Of a DNA stretch of 64,000 bases, positions 36,671 through 46,100 are shown piece after piece. Below the pieces are notes generated by a model. The model saw only the letters and a program-made list of their open reading frames with translations, was not told the origin of the DNA and ran no database searches. Every line of letters starts with the position of its first letter. The stretch's first letter is position 1. The translations under genes were made by a program, and so were the position numbers. The DNA comes from Fibrobacter sp. UWH4. Its GTDB lineage: Bacteria; Fibrobacterota; Fibrobacteria; Fibrobacterales; Fibrobacteraceae. The stretch is taken from contig NZ_FRAY01000005.1 in the NCBI RefSeq assembly GCF_900142475.1, forward strand, positions 248,001 to 312,000. Direction: 5' to 3'.

Positions 36671-39020
36671 GTTTGTGCCTGCGCTTTTGTGGTTCTGCAC
36701 GGCGCTCGCCTTTGCCTATATTCCCGGCGAGTCGGGTTTTGTGTCGCTCGCAAATGAACACGGTATTTGGGGCAACCCGGCGGGGCTTACCGCTTTTGAT
36801 TCCAAGGGTGCGTTGGTGAGCTACGATTACGATGACGGCATCAAGAACTTCCGTATCGGTGGCAATCTGGACCATTGGGCGGCGGGCTTCGATTACACGC
36901 AGGGGCCCGATCACTTGGATTTGTCCCGCTGGAGCCTCACGCACGGTAACGACTTGTGGAACCGCAGCATCTTTGTCGGTGAACGCGTCACGGCTCTCCG
37001 CAGCGCTGACTTTACCGGCACCGAATGGGGCTTGGACCTCGGCGTGATGATCCGCCCGTTCAGTTTCCTTTCTGTGGGCTATTCCTGCGACAATGTACTT
37101 TATACGGGGCCGCAGGCTCCCGACCGTATACAGAACCTGGGCGCGACGGTTCGTTTCGGGCCTCTGATGAGCGTGAGCTACGATGTGGAGGATTTCGAAA
37201 ATCACCGCTTGCTGGTGGAACTGGGCATGTACGGTGCCCGCTGGGGACTCCGCATTCCGCTTTATGGTGACGATGAATACCAGCTGAGCTTCTCGATGGC
37301 TTTCGGCGGTTACAATAACGTCGCGGTGCATGTCTACGACGACCTGTTGCCGAAGGGTGTTGCGTGGGGCTACCACAGCGCACGTAATCCGGAAGCATCG
37401 TTGAGTGCGCAGATTATTCGCGTTCCGCTTGATATTGAAGTTTCCGAGACCGAAGACGAATTCGCCTTTTTCCGCAAGAATTCGATTTATCTTTGGCATG
37501 TCCGTAATTTATTCGAACACATGTTGCGCGACCCTGCCTCGGGGCTTGTGATCTTGGACTTTTCCGGGTACAAGGGCAATGTCGGTATTTCGAGTGAAAT
37601 TGACCGCTACGTGCAAAAGCTCAAGGCCCGTGGCGGCAAGGTAATTGCCTATATGGATGACATTCGCCCTGCGGTATTATTGGCGTCTGCGCATGTGGAC
37701 CGCATCGTGGTGGAGCCTTCGGCGCACATGAACTGGCGCGGTTTTGGCGGAAACGTGCTCTTTTACAAGGGACTTTTCGACAAGCTCGGCGTGAAGGTGG
37801 AATTCCTGCGTCACGGCAAGTTCAAGTCGGCGGTGGAACCTTACGTGGCCGATTCGATGTCTGCGGAATCCCGCTCCAACCTGGATTCGCTTTATTCGGA
37901 CTTGTGGACGGCGATGCAGACCTATATATCGATGCGCTATGCGGGTGGCGCTAGGGCTTCCGCTGCGGCCATGAGCCAGGCTTATGCGCATCTGGATTCC
38001 CTGGCGAAACAGCCTTTAGTGACGGCGTCTGCCGCAAAGCGCGCGGGCCTCGTCGATACGCTGCTTTACCTCGATCAGGTTCCTTCTTATGCGCTCAAGA
38101 CGTTCTTCGGCATCGATTACCCGCAGGCATCTTACCGCACCTGGTATCCGACGGACAAGCGGATTTTCAACGAGAGCTGGAATCGCCGGGCATCGGTCGC
38201 GCTCCTGAATATCGACGGGACGATCGATTCGCGTATGGAACGCTCCGTTCTGGAATCTCTCCGCAAGTTGCCCGCGACGGGTGCCGAGGCGTTGATCGTT
38301 CGCATTTCTTCGCCGGGTGGTTCCGCAATCGCTTCGGACAAGATTTGGGCGGCACTCCGCCATGTGAGCGAACAGGGAATTCCCGTGGTTTCAAGCATCG
38401 GCTACATGGGGGCTTCGGGCGGTTACTACATTGCCTGCGCGGGCGACCGGATTTTGGCGGAGCCCATGGCGATTGTCGGGAGCATCGGCATTTATGGCGG
38501 CAAGATCGATGTGTCGGGACTGATGTCGAAAATCGGGCTGAAGGCCGAAACGGTCAAGACGCATGAGTATGCGGATGCGACGACTTTTACGCGCCCCTGG
38601 AGTGATGCGGAAAAGGCGGCGTTGCAGCAGTATATGGATGAGTTCTACGATCGCTTTACGGGAGTTGTCTCGAAGGCGACGGGAATTCCGCAGGCAACTG
38701 TCGATACGGCGTACGGTGGCGGTCGCGTGATGATTGGCGTCAAGGCGCTTCAGGCTGGTCTGGTGCATGATCTCGGCGGCATTGACGATGCGATTGCCGC
38801 TGCAAAACAGTTGGCGCATATCGGCGAATCGACCGACGTGGATTTGATGGTGCTCGGCTCGGGAAATTCGTTTACGTTGCCCGCGTTCGGCGCCAAGTTG
38901 GGAGGCAAGAACCTGACGGATTTCTCGGATTGGGCTGACTACCTTTATGATCTAGGCCGTCCGCAACTTTGGGCGATTGAACCGGCCTTGTTTGAATCGT
39001 CGTTACTGGGTGTTGAATAA
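36651..39020 (+). CDS. SppA-like signal peptide peptidase (S49) with N-terminal barrel-like domain
   Basis: 789 residues from the ATG at 36651, with GGGGAGA just upstream. The catalytic dyad of tandem S49 peptidases is visible: the lysine in KFKSAVEPYV (first S49 half) and the serine in MGASGGYYIAC (second half), with IRISSPGGSA before it. The first about 270 residues are not the usual membrane anchor: after a signal peptide (ALLWFCTALAFA) come repeated beta strands (GALVSYDYDDGIKNFRIGG, WAAGFDYTQG, SFLSVGYSCDNVLY) like an outer-membrane or PorV-type barrel. SppA normally degrades signal peptides at the inner membrane; this form may act elsewhere. Its stop overlaps the next start (TAATG). Confidence 0.85.
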   Translation: MNPMQNKFVPALLWFCTALAFAYIPGESGFVSLANEHGIWGNPAGLTAFDSKGALVSYDYDDGIKNFRIGGNLDHWAAGFDYTQGPDHLDLSRWSLTHGNDLWNRSIFVGERVTALRSADFTGTEWGLDLGVMIRPFSFLSVGYSCDNVLYTGPQAPDRIQNLGATVRFGPLMSVSYDVEDFENHRLLVELGMYGARWGLRIPLYGDDEYQLSFSMAFGGYNNVAVHVYDDLLPKGVAWGYHSARNPEASLSAQIIRVPLDIEVSETEDEFAFFRKNSIYLWHVRNLFEHMLRDPASGLVILDFSGYKGNVGISSEIDRYVQKLKARGGKVIAYMDDIRPAVLLASAHVDRIVVEPSAHMNWRGFGGNVLFYKGLFDKLGVKVEFLRHGKFKSAVEPYVADSMSAESRSNLDSLYSDLWTAMQTYISMRYAGGARASAAAMSQAYAHLDSLAKQPLVTASAAKRAGLVDTLLYLDQVPSYALKTFFGIDYPQASYRTWYPTDKRIFNESWNRRASVALLNIDGTIDSRMERSVLESLRKLPATGAEALIVRISSPGGSAIASDKIWAALRHVSEQGIPVVSSIGYMGASGGYYIACAGDRILAEPMAIVGSIGIYGGKIDVSGLMSKIGLKAETVKTHEYADATTFTRPWSDAEKAALQQYMDEFYDRFTGVVSKATGIPQATVDTAYGGGRVMIGVKALQAGLVHDLGGIDDAIAAAKQLAHIGESTDVDLMVLGSGNSFTLPAFGAKLGGKNLTDFSDWADYLYDLGRPQLWAIEPALFESSLLGVE

Positions 39021-40102
39021 TGCTTTCTATTGTCTTGACTGTTCTCGGTTGCCTTACGATCTCGGCGTTCTGCTCCGTGACGGAGGCGTCGTTCTATAGT
39101 GTCCCGCCTGCGATCATCGATTTTTTGCAGAAGCATAAAAAGTTTACCGCGCGCTACATGGTGCACGTGAAGGAAAATATCGACCGCTACATCGCTTCGG
39201 TGCTGGTGGTGAATACGATTGCGAATACCGTGGGCGCGTCCTTGGCGACGGCGCTTGCCGTGAAGAATCTACCTCCGATTGGGCAGGTGTCGCTCCCGAT
39301 TGTCTTGACGATTTTAATTTTGCTGTTCGGCGAAATTACCCCGAAGACTTTGGGCGTCAAGCAGGCGAAAGTCGTGGCGCCCTTGGTTGCCGTTCCGTTC
39401 TACTACATTACCATCGTTCTTTCTTGGACGGGAGTCATTTGGCTGTGCCTTACGCTCACCAAGCATTGGACCCGCGAAAAGGAAGACAAGAAGGACGTGA
39501 GCATCGATGACATCAACAGCCTCGTGAGCCTTGGCCTCCGCGAAGATGTGATTGACCGTCAGCAGTCCCTGGTCATCAAGAATATCCTGGCGCTGAAATC
39601 GGTGCCGGTGCGCAAGGTGATGACGCCCCGCCAGGTGGTATTTTCGCTCAAGGCGGATTCTACCATCGGCGAAACGTTGGATGAACGCGGTAACTGGCCA
39701 TTCTCGCGAGTGCCGCTTTACGAAAAGGGGAAGGACAACTGGATCGGAATTGTGCTTCGCCGCGACGCGTACAACAAACTCGCCGAAGGACTCCGCGATG
39801 TAAAGCTCCGACAGATGATGCGGCCGCTGCAGCTTATTCCTGACAGTCTTACTTTGGACAAGCTGCTTCTCCGTTTCTTGAAACAGCGGGGGCATATCGT
39901 GGGTGTTGTCGATGAGTGGGGTGCCATTGCCGGCATCGTGAGCCTCGAAGACGTACTCGAAGAAATCCTCGGCCGCGAAATTGTGGATGAATACGACGAA
40001 AACGTGGACCTCCAGGAAACAGCACGCCGCCGCTCCAAGGCCCTCGCCCGCATCCGCCAACAACAAAAGAACTTAGAACTTAGAACATTTTCTTCTCTCT
40101 AA
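39020..40102 (+). CDS. CNNM (DUF21) plus CBS-pair membrane protein, HlyC/CorC-like
   Basis: 360 residues. A DUF21/CNNM transmembrane domain (about 1-150; ITPKTLGVKQAKVVAPL) is followed by two CBS domains (about 185-325; KVMTPRQVVFSLKAD, HIVGVVDEWGAIAGIVSLEDVLEEILG). Family members are magnesium or divalent-cation exporters or regulators. The C-terminal HlyC/CorC domain of longer relatives is missing. The last ten or so codons (after QQQK) are read from the CTTAGAA-type repeat, so the natural C-terminus has probably been replaced by repeat sequence. Confidence 0.83.
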   Translation: MLSIVLTVLGCLTISAFCSVTEASFYSVPPAIIDFLQKHKKFTARYMVHVKENIDRYIASVLVVNTIANTVGASLATALAVKNLPPIGQVSLPIVLTILILLFGEITPKTLGVKQAKVVAPLVAVPFYYITIVLSWTGVIWLCLTLTKHWTREKEDKKDVSIDDINSLVSLGLREDVIDRQQSLVIKNILALKSVPVRKVMTPRQVVFSLKADSTIGETLDERGNWPFSRVPLYEKGKDNWIGIVLRRDAYNKLAEGLRDVKLRQMMRPLQLIPDSLTLDKLLLRFLKQRGHIVGVVDEWGAIAGIVSLEDVLEEILGREIVDEYDENVDLQETARRRSKALARIRQQQKNLELRTFSSL

Positions 40103-40137
40103 GCTCTGAGAGCGAAGCGGTCTAAGTTCTGCCAACT
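40069..40137 (+). repeat. CTTAGAA-type repeat pair without internal gene
   Basis: The left edge GAACTTAGAACTTAGAACATT begins inside the CNNM gene. The right edge (40097-40137) contains CTCTAAGCTCT and CTAAGTTCTGCCAACT on the same strand, so the two edges are inverted relative to each other. The same left and right edges, including the shared TTAGAACATT...TTCTTCT junction, flank the four-helix-bundle gene at 8041-8484. Here only about 10 bases separate them. Confidence 0.6.
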
Positions 40138-40144
40138 TTTTATT

Positions 40145-41329
40145 ATGGAAAAAATAAAGCCTAACTACTTTCCTGCGCTTGACGGTCTCCGTCTTTTAGC
40201 GAGTATAAACATCGTGATGCTTCATTTGGGTAGCTCCTCGGCGCTCAATTATATGGCGGACTTCAAGTGGGTTATGCCCATTATCAATGCGCCGGCTTTT
40301 GCGGCGGGGATCTTCTACGTGCTGGCAGGTTTCCTTTTCGCGAGCAAGTTTAGCGACCCAGAACGCCGCATCCCGGTAGTCCCCTTTATGTTTGCGCGAA
40401 TCGCGAAGCTTTACCGCCTGCATTTCTTCATGACGCTCCTGATGTTCGTGGTGCTTGTCTTCAAGTTCAGCGGCTACACGCACTTGCCCGCCTTGAATGA
40501 AATAGGTGACTGCGCCGCGGCGGGCCTCGCCAAGATGACACACCCGTGGCGGAGCCTCTTCTTGCACCTTTCGCTCACCTGGTCCATTGTCCCTGATTTG
40601 GGCATGAAACTGAATGAGCCATCGTGGTCATTGACGAGTTTCTTCGTGTGCTATGCGGTGACTCCCTGGTTTAGCCGCTGGCTTTTCAAACAGAGCGATC
40701 GCACACTCTGGGTGCTTTTCGGAACGCTCTTTATTCCGGGTATTCTGTGGGCGACCTTCTTCGGCCTCTCGGATAATCTATGGTTTGACAGCTACGACGC
40801 CAAGTACCGTTTCTTCCACATTTTTGCGCCGGTGCGAATTTTTGAATACCTGTTTGGCATGGTGCTTTTCAGACTCTTCAAGGAAGGTCATTTCGATTTC
40901 TTGAAACGGAGATTCATGAGCGGTGCCGCGCAGTTCCTGATGCTCGCTGCTATTTACGGGAGCCTTTTCCTGATGCGTCCGGAACTGAACCCCGGCTTCA
41001 ACTATTTCTTCCACCATTCGCTCCCGATTATGTTGTACGGACTGTTCCTGGTTTCGCTCCTTACGGGCGAGGGCTTCATGGCGAGTTTCTTCTGCATTGG
41101 AATCGTTCGCAAGATTGGACGCGCGTCCTTTTACCCGTATCTGATTCACTTGCCGATCATCACGATTGCCTGGGGCATTTGCAACTTGAACCGCCCGAAG
41201 AATACGATCCTCCTGCTCCTCTTTATTTACACCGTGAGCACGCTCTACAGCGAATTCAAGGTGTGGCGCCGTAAAAAGCAGAAGGCAAAACTGCAGGCAG
41301 CCTCTTCCACCGCGCCGCCAACCAAATAA
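40145..41329 (+). CDS. Acyltransferase 3 family membrane protein
   Basis: 394 residues with about ten transmembrane helices. The N-terminus YFPALDGLRLLASINIVMLHLGSS is the family opening with the conserved Arg and His. Later segments include SWSLTSFFVCYAVTPWFSRW and YPYLIHLPIITIAW. Such proteins O-acylate glycans or lipids. It is separate from the main glycan locus and begins just after the repeat at 40.1 kb. Differing in length from the copy at 15.0-16.0 kb (334 residues), it is not a recent duplicate. Confidence 0.85.
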   Translation: MEKIKPNYFPALDGLRLLASINIVMLHLGSSSALNYMADFKWVMPIINAPAFAAGIFYVLAGFLFASKFSDPERRIPVVPFMFARIAKLYRLHFFMTLLMFVVLVFKFSGYTHLPALNEIGDCAAAGLAKMTHPWRSLFLHLSLTWSIVPDLGMKLNEPSWSLTSFFVCYAVTPWFSRWLFKQSDRTLWVLFGTLFIPGILWATFFGLSDNLWFDSYDAKYRFFHIFAPVRIFEYLFGMVLFRLFKEGHFDFLKRRFMSGAAQFLMLAAIYGSLFLMRPELNPGFNYFFHHSLPIMLYGLFLVSLLTGEGFMASFFCIGIVRKIGRASFYPYLIHLPIITIAWGICNLNRPKNTILLLLFIYTVSTLYSEFKVWRRKKQKAKLQAASSTAPPTK

Positions 41330-41338
41330 GCGTTCTGC

Positions 41339-41372
41339 AAAAAAGCTCTCCGAACGAATCGGAGAGCTTTTT
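41339..41372. terminator. Bidirectional rho-independent terminator
   Basis: A perfect stem GCTCTCCGA / TCGGAGAGC (41345-41353 and 41359-41367) with a 5-base loop is flanked by A-run on the left and T-run on the right. It lies between the convergent acyltransferase and sugar-porter genes and can serve both. Confidence 0.9.
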
Positions 41373-41390
41373 GTGTGCAGGAGTAAAATG

Positions 41391-42782
41391 TTACATCTCT
41401 TCGAGTTCCTTGCCCTTCGTCTCCTTGATGAACCTTGCCACGAAGAAGATGCTGAAAATGGCGAAGAACGAGTAGATGGCGTAGGTGGGGCCGACTCCGA
41501 TACCGTCTTTGCCGGTAAGCACCGGGAAAGTCCATGTGACCACGAAGTTCGCGAACCACTGGGCAAGTCCGCAAATGGCAATCGCGATGGTACGGATGCG
41601 GTTGTTGAACATTTCGCCGAGCATCACCCACATGACCGGTCCCCACGTTGCGGCGAAGAAGGTGATGTAGAGGTTCGCTGCAATCAGGGCGATGATGGCG
41701 GCATGTCCCGGGAGGCTTCCGCTTTCGCCCGCACTCATGAAGCAGAGCGTAAGTGTGCTCAAGGTGACTGCCATGCCGATACTACCAATCAACAAGAGCG
41801 GTTTTCGGCCAATCTTGTCAATGAGCATAATTGCGACCACGGTCATCACCAAGTTGACTGCGCTCGAAATCACGCTTGTGAGGAAGGCGTCGCTTTCACC
41901 GAAGCCCACACTCTGCCAGAGCATTGTCCCATAATAGAAAATCACGTTGATGCCTACCAACTGCTGCAAAATGGCGAGGCCGAGGCCAGCCCACAGAACC
42001 GGCGAAACCTTTTCCTTGCCGTCAATAATTTCGAGCATGTCGGTAAATTTGGCGGATTTCTTGTTTTTAAAGGTGGACTGAATCGTTTCGACTTCTTTGT
42101 CGATGCCTTCGGGGTTGATCATGGCGAGTACTTTCTTGGCCTGGTCAAGATAGCCCTTGCGGACAAGGTAACGCGGCGATTCGGGAAGTTTCCAGGCGGC
42201 ATAACCGTAAATCACGGCCGGAATGACTTCGACCCAGAACATCACCTGCCAGGCCTTGATGTTGCCGAACATGGGAGCGTTTGCAGACCCCGCGATGCGT
42301 ACAATCAGGTAGTTCGACAGCAGCGCCACGAAGATACCGATCACGATGGCGAACTGTTGCATCGACCCTAGTCGCCCTCGCAAATGGGCGGGTGCCGTTT
42401 CGGCGATGTAAATCGGGGCGATAATACTTGCCATACCGATGCCGAGACCGCCGATGACGCGCCACATGATAAAGTCAGGAATGCCGAAGGGAATGCCCGA
42501 ACCGATGGCGCTTAAAACGAAAAGGTCCGATGCGAAAAGCATGCAACGCACGCGGCCCAGGGCGTCGGCGATTTTACCTGCAAAAAATGCACCGATGGCT
42601 GCACCGATCAGCGCAAGCGAAACGGACCAGGCAAGTTCATAATCCGTTGCGTTGAAGTGAACTTTCAGGGCCCCGTTGGCACCGTTGATTACGGACGAGT
42701 CAAAGCCGAATAGGAATCCGCCAATCGCTGCGGAGAGGGTAATCAGGACAATGTGCCTGAGGTTGGAATTTGTATTTGTCAT
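41391..42782 (-). CDS. Sugar porter (MFS, XylE/GalP type)
   Basis: 463 residues from the ATG at 42782; the longer frame runs into the hairpin module and is not likely translated. Twelve transmembrane segments are visible. The sugar-porter signatures are GFLFGFDSSVINGA, GKIADALGRVR, PIYIAETAPAHLRGRLG, PESPRYLVRKG, QQLVGINVIFYYG and the C-terminal IKETKGKELEEM (PETKG-like). It is a proton-coupled monosaccharide importer; the sugar is not determined. The promoter region holds a perfect palindrome, so it is probably controlled by a local regulator. Confidence 0.9.
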   Translation of the reverse strand: MTNTNSNLRHIVLITLSAAIGGFLFGFDSSVINGANGALKVHFNATDYELAWSVSLALIGAAIGAFFAGKIADALGRVRCMLFASDLFVLSAIGSGIPFGIPDFIMWRVIGGLGIGMASIIAPIYIAETAPAHLRGRLGSMQQFAIVIGIFVALLSNYLIVRIAGSANAPMFGNIKAWQVMFWVEVIPAVIYGYAAWKLPESPRYLVRKGYLDQAKKVLAMINPEGIDKEVETIQSTFKNKKSAKFTDMLEIIDGKEKVSPVLWAGLGLAILQQLVGINVIFYYGTMLWQSVGFGESDAFLTSVISSAVNLVMTVVAIMLIDKIGRKPLLLIGSIGMAVTLSTLTLCFMSAGESGSLPGHAAIIALIAANLYITFFAATWGPVMWVMLGEMFNNRIRTIAIAICGLAQWFANFVVTWTFPVLTGKDGIGVGPTYAIYSFFAIFSIFFVARFIKETKGKELEEM

Positions 42783-42863
42783 AACTATACCGTATGGATG
42801 GGTTATGACTAACAATATATTTGTTTGTTCGCAAAAATGCCATATCAAATAATCAAAATAAAA

Positions 42864-42905
42864 GGAATTTTTTATTCCAAATTGGAATAATCTAGATTGG
42901 AATAA
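42864..42905. promoter_or_regulatory. Candidate operator upstream of the sugar-porter gene
   Basis: A perfect 15-bp palindrome ATTCCAA-A-TTGGAAT (42874-42888) is followed by a further half-site TTGGAAT at 42897-42903 and preceded by GGAAT at 42864-42868. The centre lies about 100 bases before the ATG at 42782. This is what a dimeric repressor or activator site looks like; no regulator gene is adjacent. Confidence 0.45.
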
Positions 42906-42984
42906 TTGAATTTTTTGCCGCATTTGAAACCGAAGGTTTCCACGCTCATGGCTCACAGCCTGGCCGAAGGCCGAGAGGTAACCC

Positions 42985-43130
42985 ATGTTTCGTGAAGTAA
43001 AGAAAGAAGAGACGTTGCGCAAGCGCCAACTTCTTCGCCTCGGTCATGGGAGCCTGTAAACAGTCTCCCGCGACTCTCGGCTTGCGAAGTTGTCCCGCAA
43101 ATCGAAGAGCGCGTGCTTTCCCTTTTGAAT
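42985..43130 (+). pseudogene. Degraded ileS 5' remnant, interrupted by the hairpin module
   Basis: 42985-43014 encodes MFREVKKEET, close to FREVDKNET at the start of the true ileS (43191-43220). After 86 unrelated bases, 43101-43124 encodes IEERVLSL, matching IEERVLTL of the true gene. Order and spacing fit an ileS start into which the module (43015-43100) was inserted in place of about nine bases. Most differences between the matching codons are at third positions. Confidence 0.6.
43015..43100 (-). repeat. Structured hairpin module, copy A (diverged)
   Basis: Read on the minus strand it forms an outer stem CAACTTC/GAAGTTG (43086-43092 with 43027-43033), an inner helix GCC/GGC and GTC/GAC separated by GAGA opposite CGA, an apical hairpin GGGAG...CTCCC plus CTGT/ACAG (43048-43069), and a side hairpin GCGC-TT-GCGC. 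Architecture and loops are the same as in copies B and C, but stem bases differ in compensated pairs. It interrupts an ileS remnant. Confidence 0.7.
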
Positions 43131-43184
43131 TCTTAGTCAGTTTTTTCTAAATTTCCCCGCGTAAATTTTATAGAGGTTATTATA

Positions 43185-46100
43185 ATGGCTTTGTTTCGCG
43201 AAGTAGATAAAAACGAGACGTTCCCTGATATTGAGGAACGAGTTCTTACCTTGTGGGATAAGGATGAATCGTTCAAGAAGTCGCTGGACTCCCGTCCGGA
43301 AACTGAACCGTACACTTTCTACGATGGCCCTCCGTTTGCAACGGGCCTTCCGCACTACGGTCACTTGCTTGCCGGTACCATCAAGGATATCGTTCCGCGT
43401 TACTGGACCATGAAGGGCAAGAAGGTTCCCCGCGGTTTCGGTTGGGACTGCCACGGCCTTCCGATTGAATCTCTCGTGCAGAACGAACTCGGTCTCGCGG
43501 GCGTTGCCGAAATCCAGAAGCTCGGCGTCGACAAGTTCAACGAAACCTGCCGCGGCAAGGTGCTCAAGTACACCAGCGAATGGAAGAAGACGGTGCGCCG
43601 CATGGGCCGCTGGGTGGACTTCGACAAGGGCTACAAGACCATGGACAAGAACTTCATGGAATCTGTGTGGTGGGTGTTCAAGCAGTGCTTCGACAAGGGC
43701 CTCATCTACCAGGGCTACCGCATCCAGCCGTATAGCCCGGCGCTTGCCACTCCGCTTTCGAACTTCGAAACGAACCAGGGCTATAAGGACCGTCAGGACC
43801 CGTCACTCACGCTGATTTTCCCGATCAACTCGAACGAGCCCAAGTTCAAGGATACGAGCATCCTCGTGTGGACGACGACCCCGTGGACGCTTTACTCCAA
43901 CTTCTGCATCGTTGTGGGCCCGGACATGGACTACAACCTGGTGGAACAGGACGGCAAGAAGTACTGGATTGCCGCAAGCCGTACCGCCGCCTACTTCAAG
44001 AACCCGAACATCGTGGATACCTGCAAGGGTTCCGAACTCGTGGGCAAGGACTACGAGCCGCTCTCCCGCATTTCCGATGCGTTTGTGACGCCGGACCAGC
44101 TGTCCCGCCACTACAAGATTTACCCGGCCGACTACGTGAGTACCGAAGACGGTACCGGCGCCGTGCATACCGCTCCATCCTTCGGTGAAGAAGACTTCCA
44201 GAAGGGCGCAGAACTCGACCTCGGCCTTTTCGACCCGCTGGATACCGAAGGCAAGTTCACCGACAAGGTCCCGATGTGGAAGGGCCTGGGTGCCAAGGAA
44301 GCCGACAAGGAAATTATCCGCTACTTCAAGGAACAGGGCCGCGTGTTCAAGCAGGACGTGATTGTCCATAGCTACCCGCACTGCTGGCGTACCGGCGTTC
44401 CTCTGATTTACCGCGCCCTCAAGACTTGGTTCCTGAAGATTGACGCCCCTGTCACGAGCAAGGACGGCGTGACCAAGACTCTGAAGGAATGGATGGTCGA
44501 AAACAACCAGACCGTGAACTGGGTGCCGGACCACATCAAGAACGGACGCTTTGGCAAGTGGCTCGAAGGCGCCCGCGACTGGAACCTTTCCCGTAACCGC
44601 TTCTGGGGTACGCCGATTCCGGTGTGGCTCAGCGACGACGGCGACATGATTGCCGTGGGCAGCATCGAAGAATTGCAGCAACTCACTGGCGTGAAGCTCG
44701 ATGACTTGCACAAGCATTTTGTGGACAAGCTTACCATTGAAAAGGACGGCAAGGTTTACCGCCGCACGCCTGAAGTGTTCGACTGCTGGTTCGAATCCGG
44801 CTCCATGCCGTATGCCAGCCGCCATTACCCGTTCGAAAACAAGGAACTGGTGGAACGCAGCTTCCCGGCGGACTTCATCGCCGAAGGCCTCGACCAGACC
44901 CGCGGTTGGTTCTACACGCTGACGGTGCTTTCTAACGCTTTGTTCCAAAAGCCCGCATTCAAGAACGTGATTGTGAACGGTATCATCTTGGCCGAAGACG
45001 GTTCCAAGATGAGCAAGTCCAAGCGCAACTACCCGGACCCGAACGACCTCATCGAACGCACGGGTGCCGACGCAATTCGCTTGTTCATGATCAACTCCGC
45101 CGCTTTGAAGGCTGAAGACCTCCGCTTCAGCGAAGAAGGCGTGAAGGGCATCGTGAAGCAGGTGATGTTGCCGCTCTGGAACGCCGTGGCATTCTTTGTG
45201 TCTAACCACAACGCCGACGCTGCCAAGGGCCAGCTCAACTGGAAGCCGGGTCAGGAAGTCAAGAGCGAAAACGAACTTGACCGCTGGATGCTTGCAACGC
45301 TGCAGGATTTGGCCGCCAAGGTCGAAGTGGAAATGAAGGCTTACCGCCTGTACAACGTGGTGCCCGCCGTGATTGCCGCGGTGGATGACCTCACGAACTG
45401 GTACGTGCGCCGCAGCCGTCGCCGTTTCTGGAAGAGCGAAAACGATGGCGACAAGAATGCCGCCTACGCCACCATGTACAAGGTGCTGGTGGACTTTTCC
45501 AAGATTCTCGCTCCGTTCCTCCCGCTCCTCGCCGAAGAAATCTACCAGATTCTCGTTCGCGAAGTCGATGCCAACGCTCCGGTGAGCGTACACCTCTGCG
45601 AATTCCCGAGCGCCGACAAGTCCCTGATGGACGAAAAGCTTGTGGAACGCATCGCCATGGTGCGTGGCATGGTCGAAATGGGCCGCGTGATTCGCGCTAC
45701 GAACAACGTAAAGAACCGTATGCCGATTGCCAGCATGACGGTCGTTGCTCATGGCACCGAAGAAAAGAATGTTGCTGAAACGATGAAGGACTTGATCCTC
45801 GAAGAACTCAATGTTCGCGAAATGAAGTTCCTCGAAGATGAGACGAAACTCGTGAAACTTTCCGCCAAGCCGAACTTCCTTGCCATCAAGGCGAAGGGCC
45901 CGGATTACGCGAAGAACATGAAGGTGATTTCTGCCAAGCTCAACAGCCTCTCGGTTGACGAAATCAAGGCTCTGCAGAATGGCGAAACCATCAAGTTCGA
46001 CTTCGGTGAAGTCGGTGCCGATTGCCTGATGCTTAACCGCATCGTGGCCGATGGCATGGCCGTGGAAGCCAACCAGCACTTCACCGTGGCTCTGGACTTG

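Noticed and set aside
43131-43184. T-box or similar tRNA-sensing leader for ileS
   Set aside because: The immediate leader is short, has no T-box sequence or terminator/antiterminator pair, and the nearby module lies in the opposite orientation and also occurs downstream of ileS and at 51 kb.
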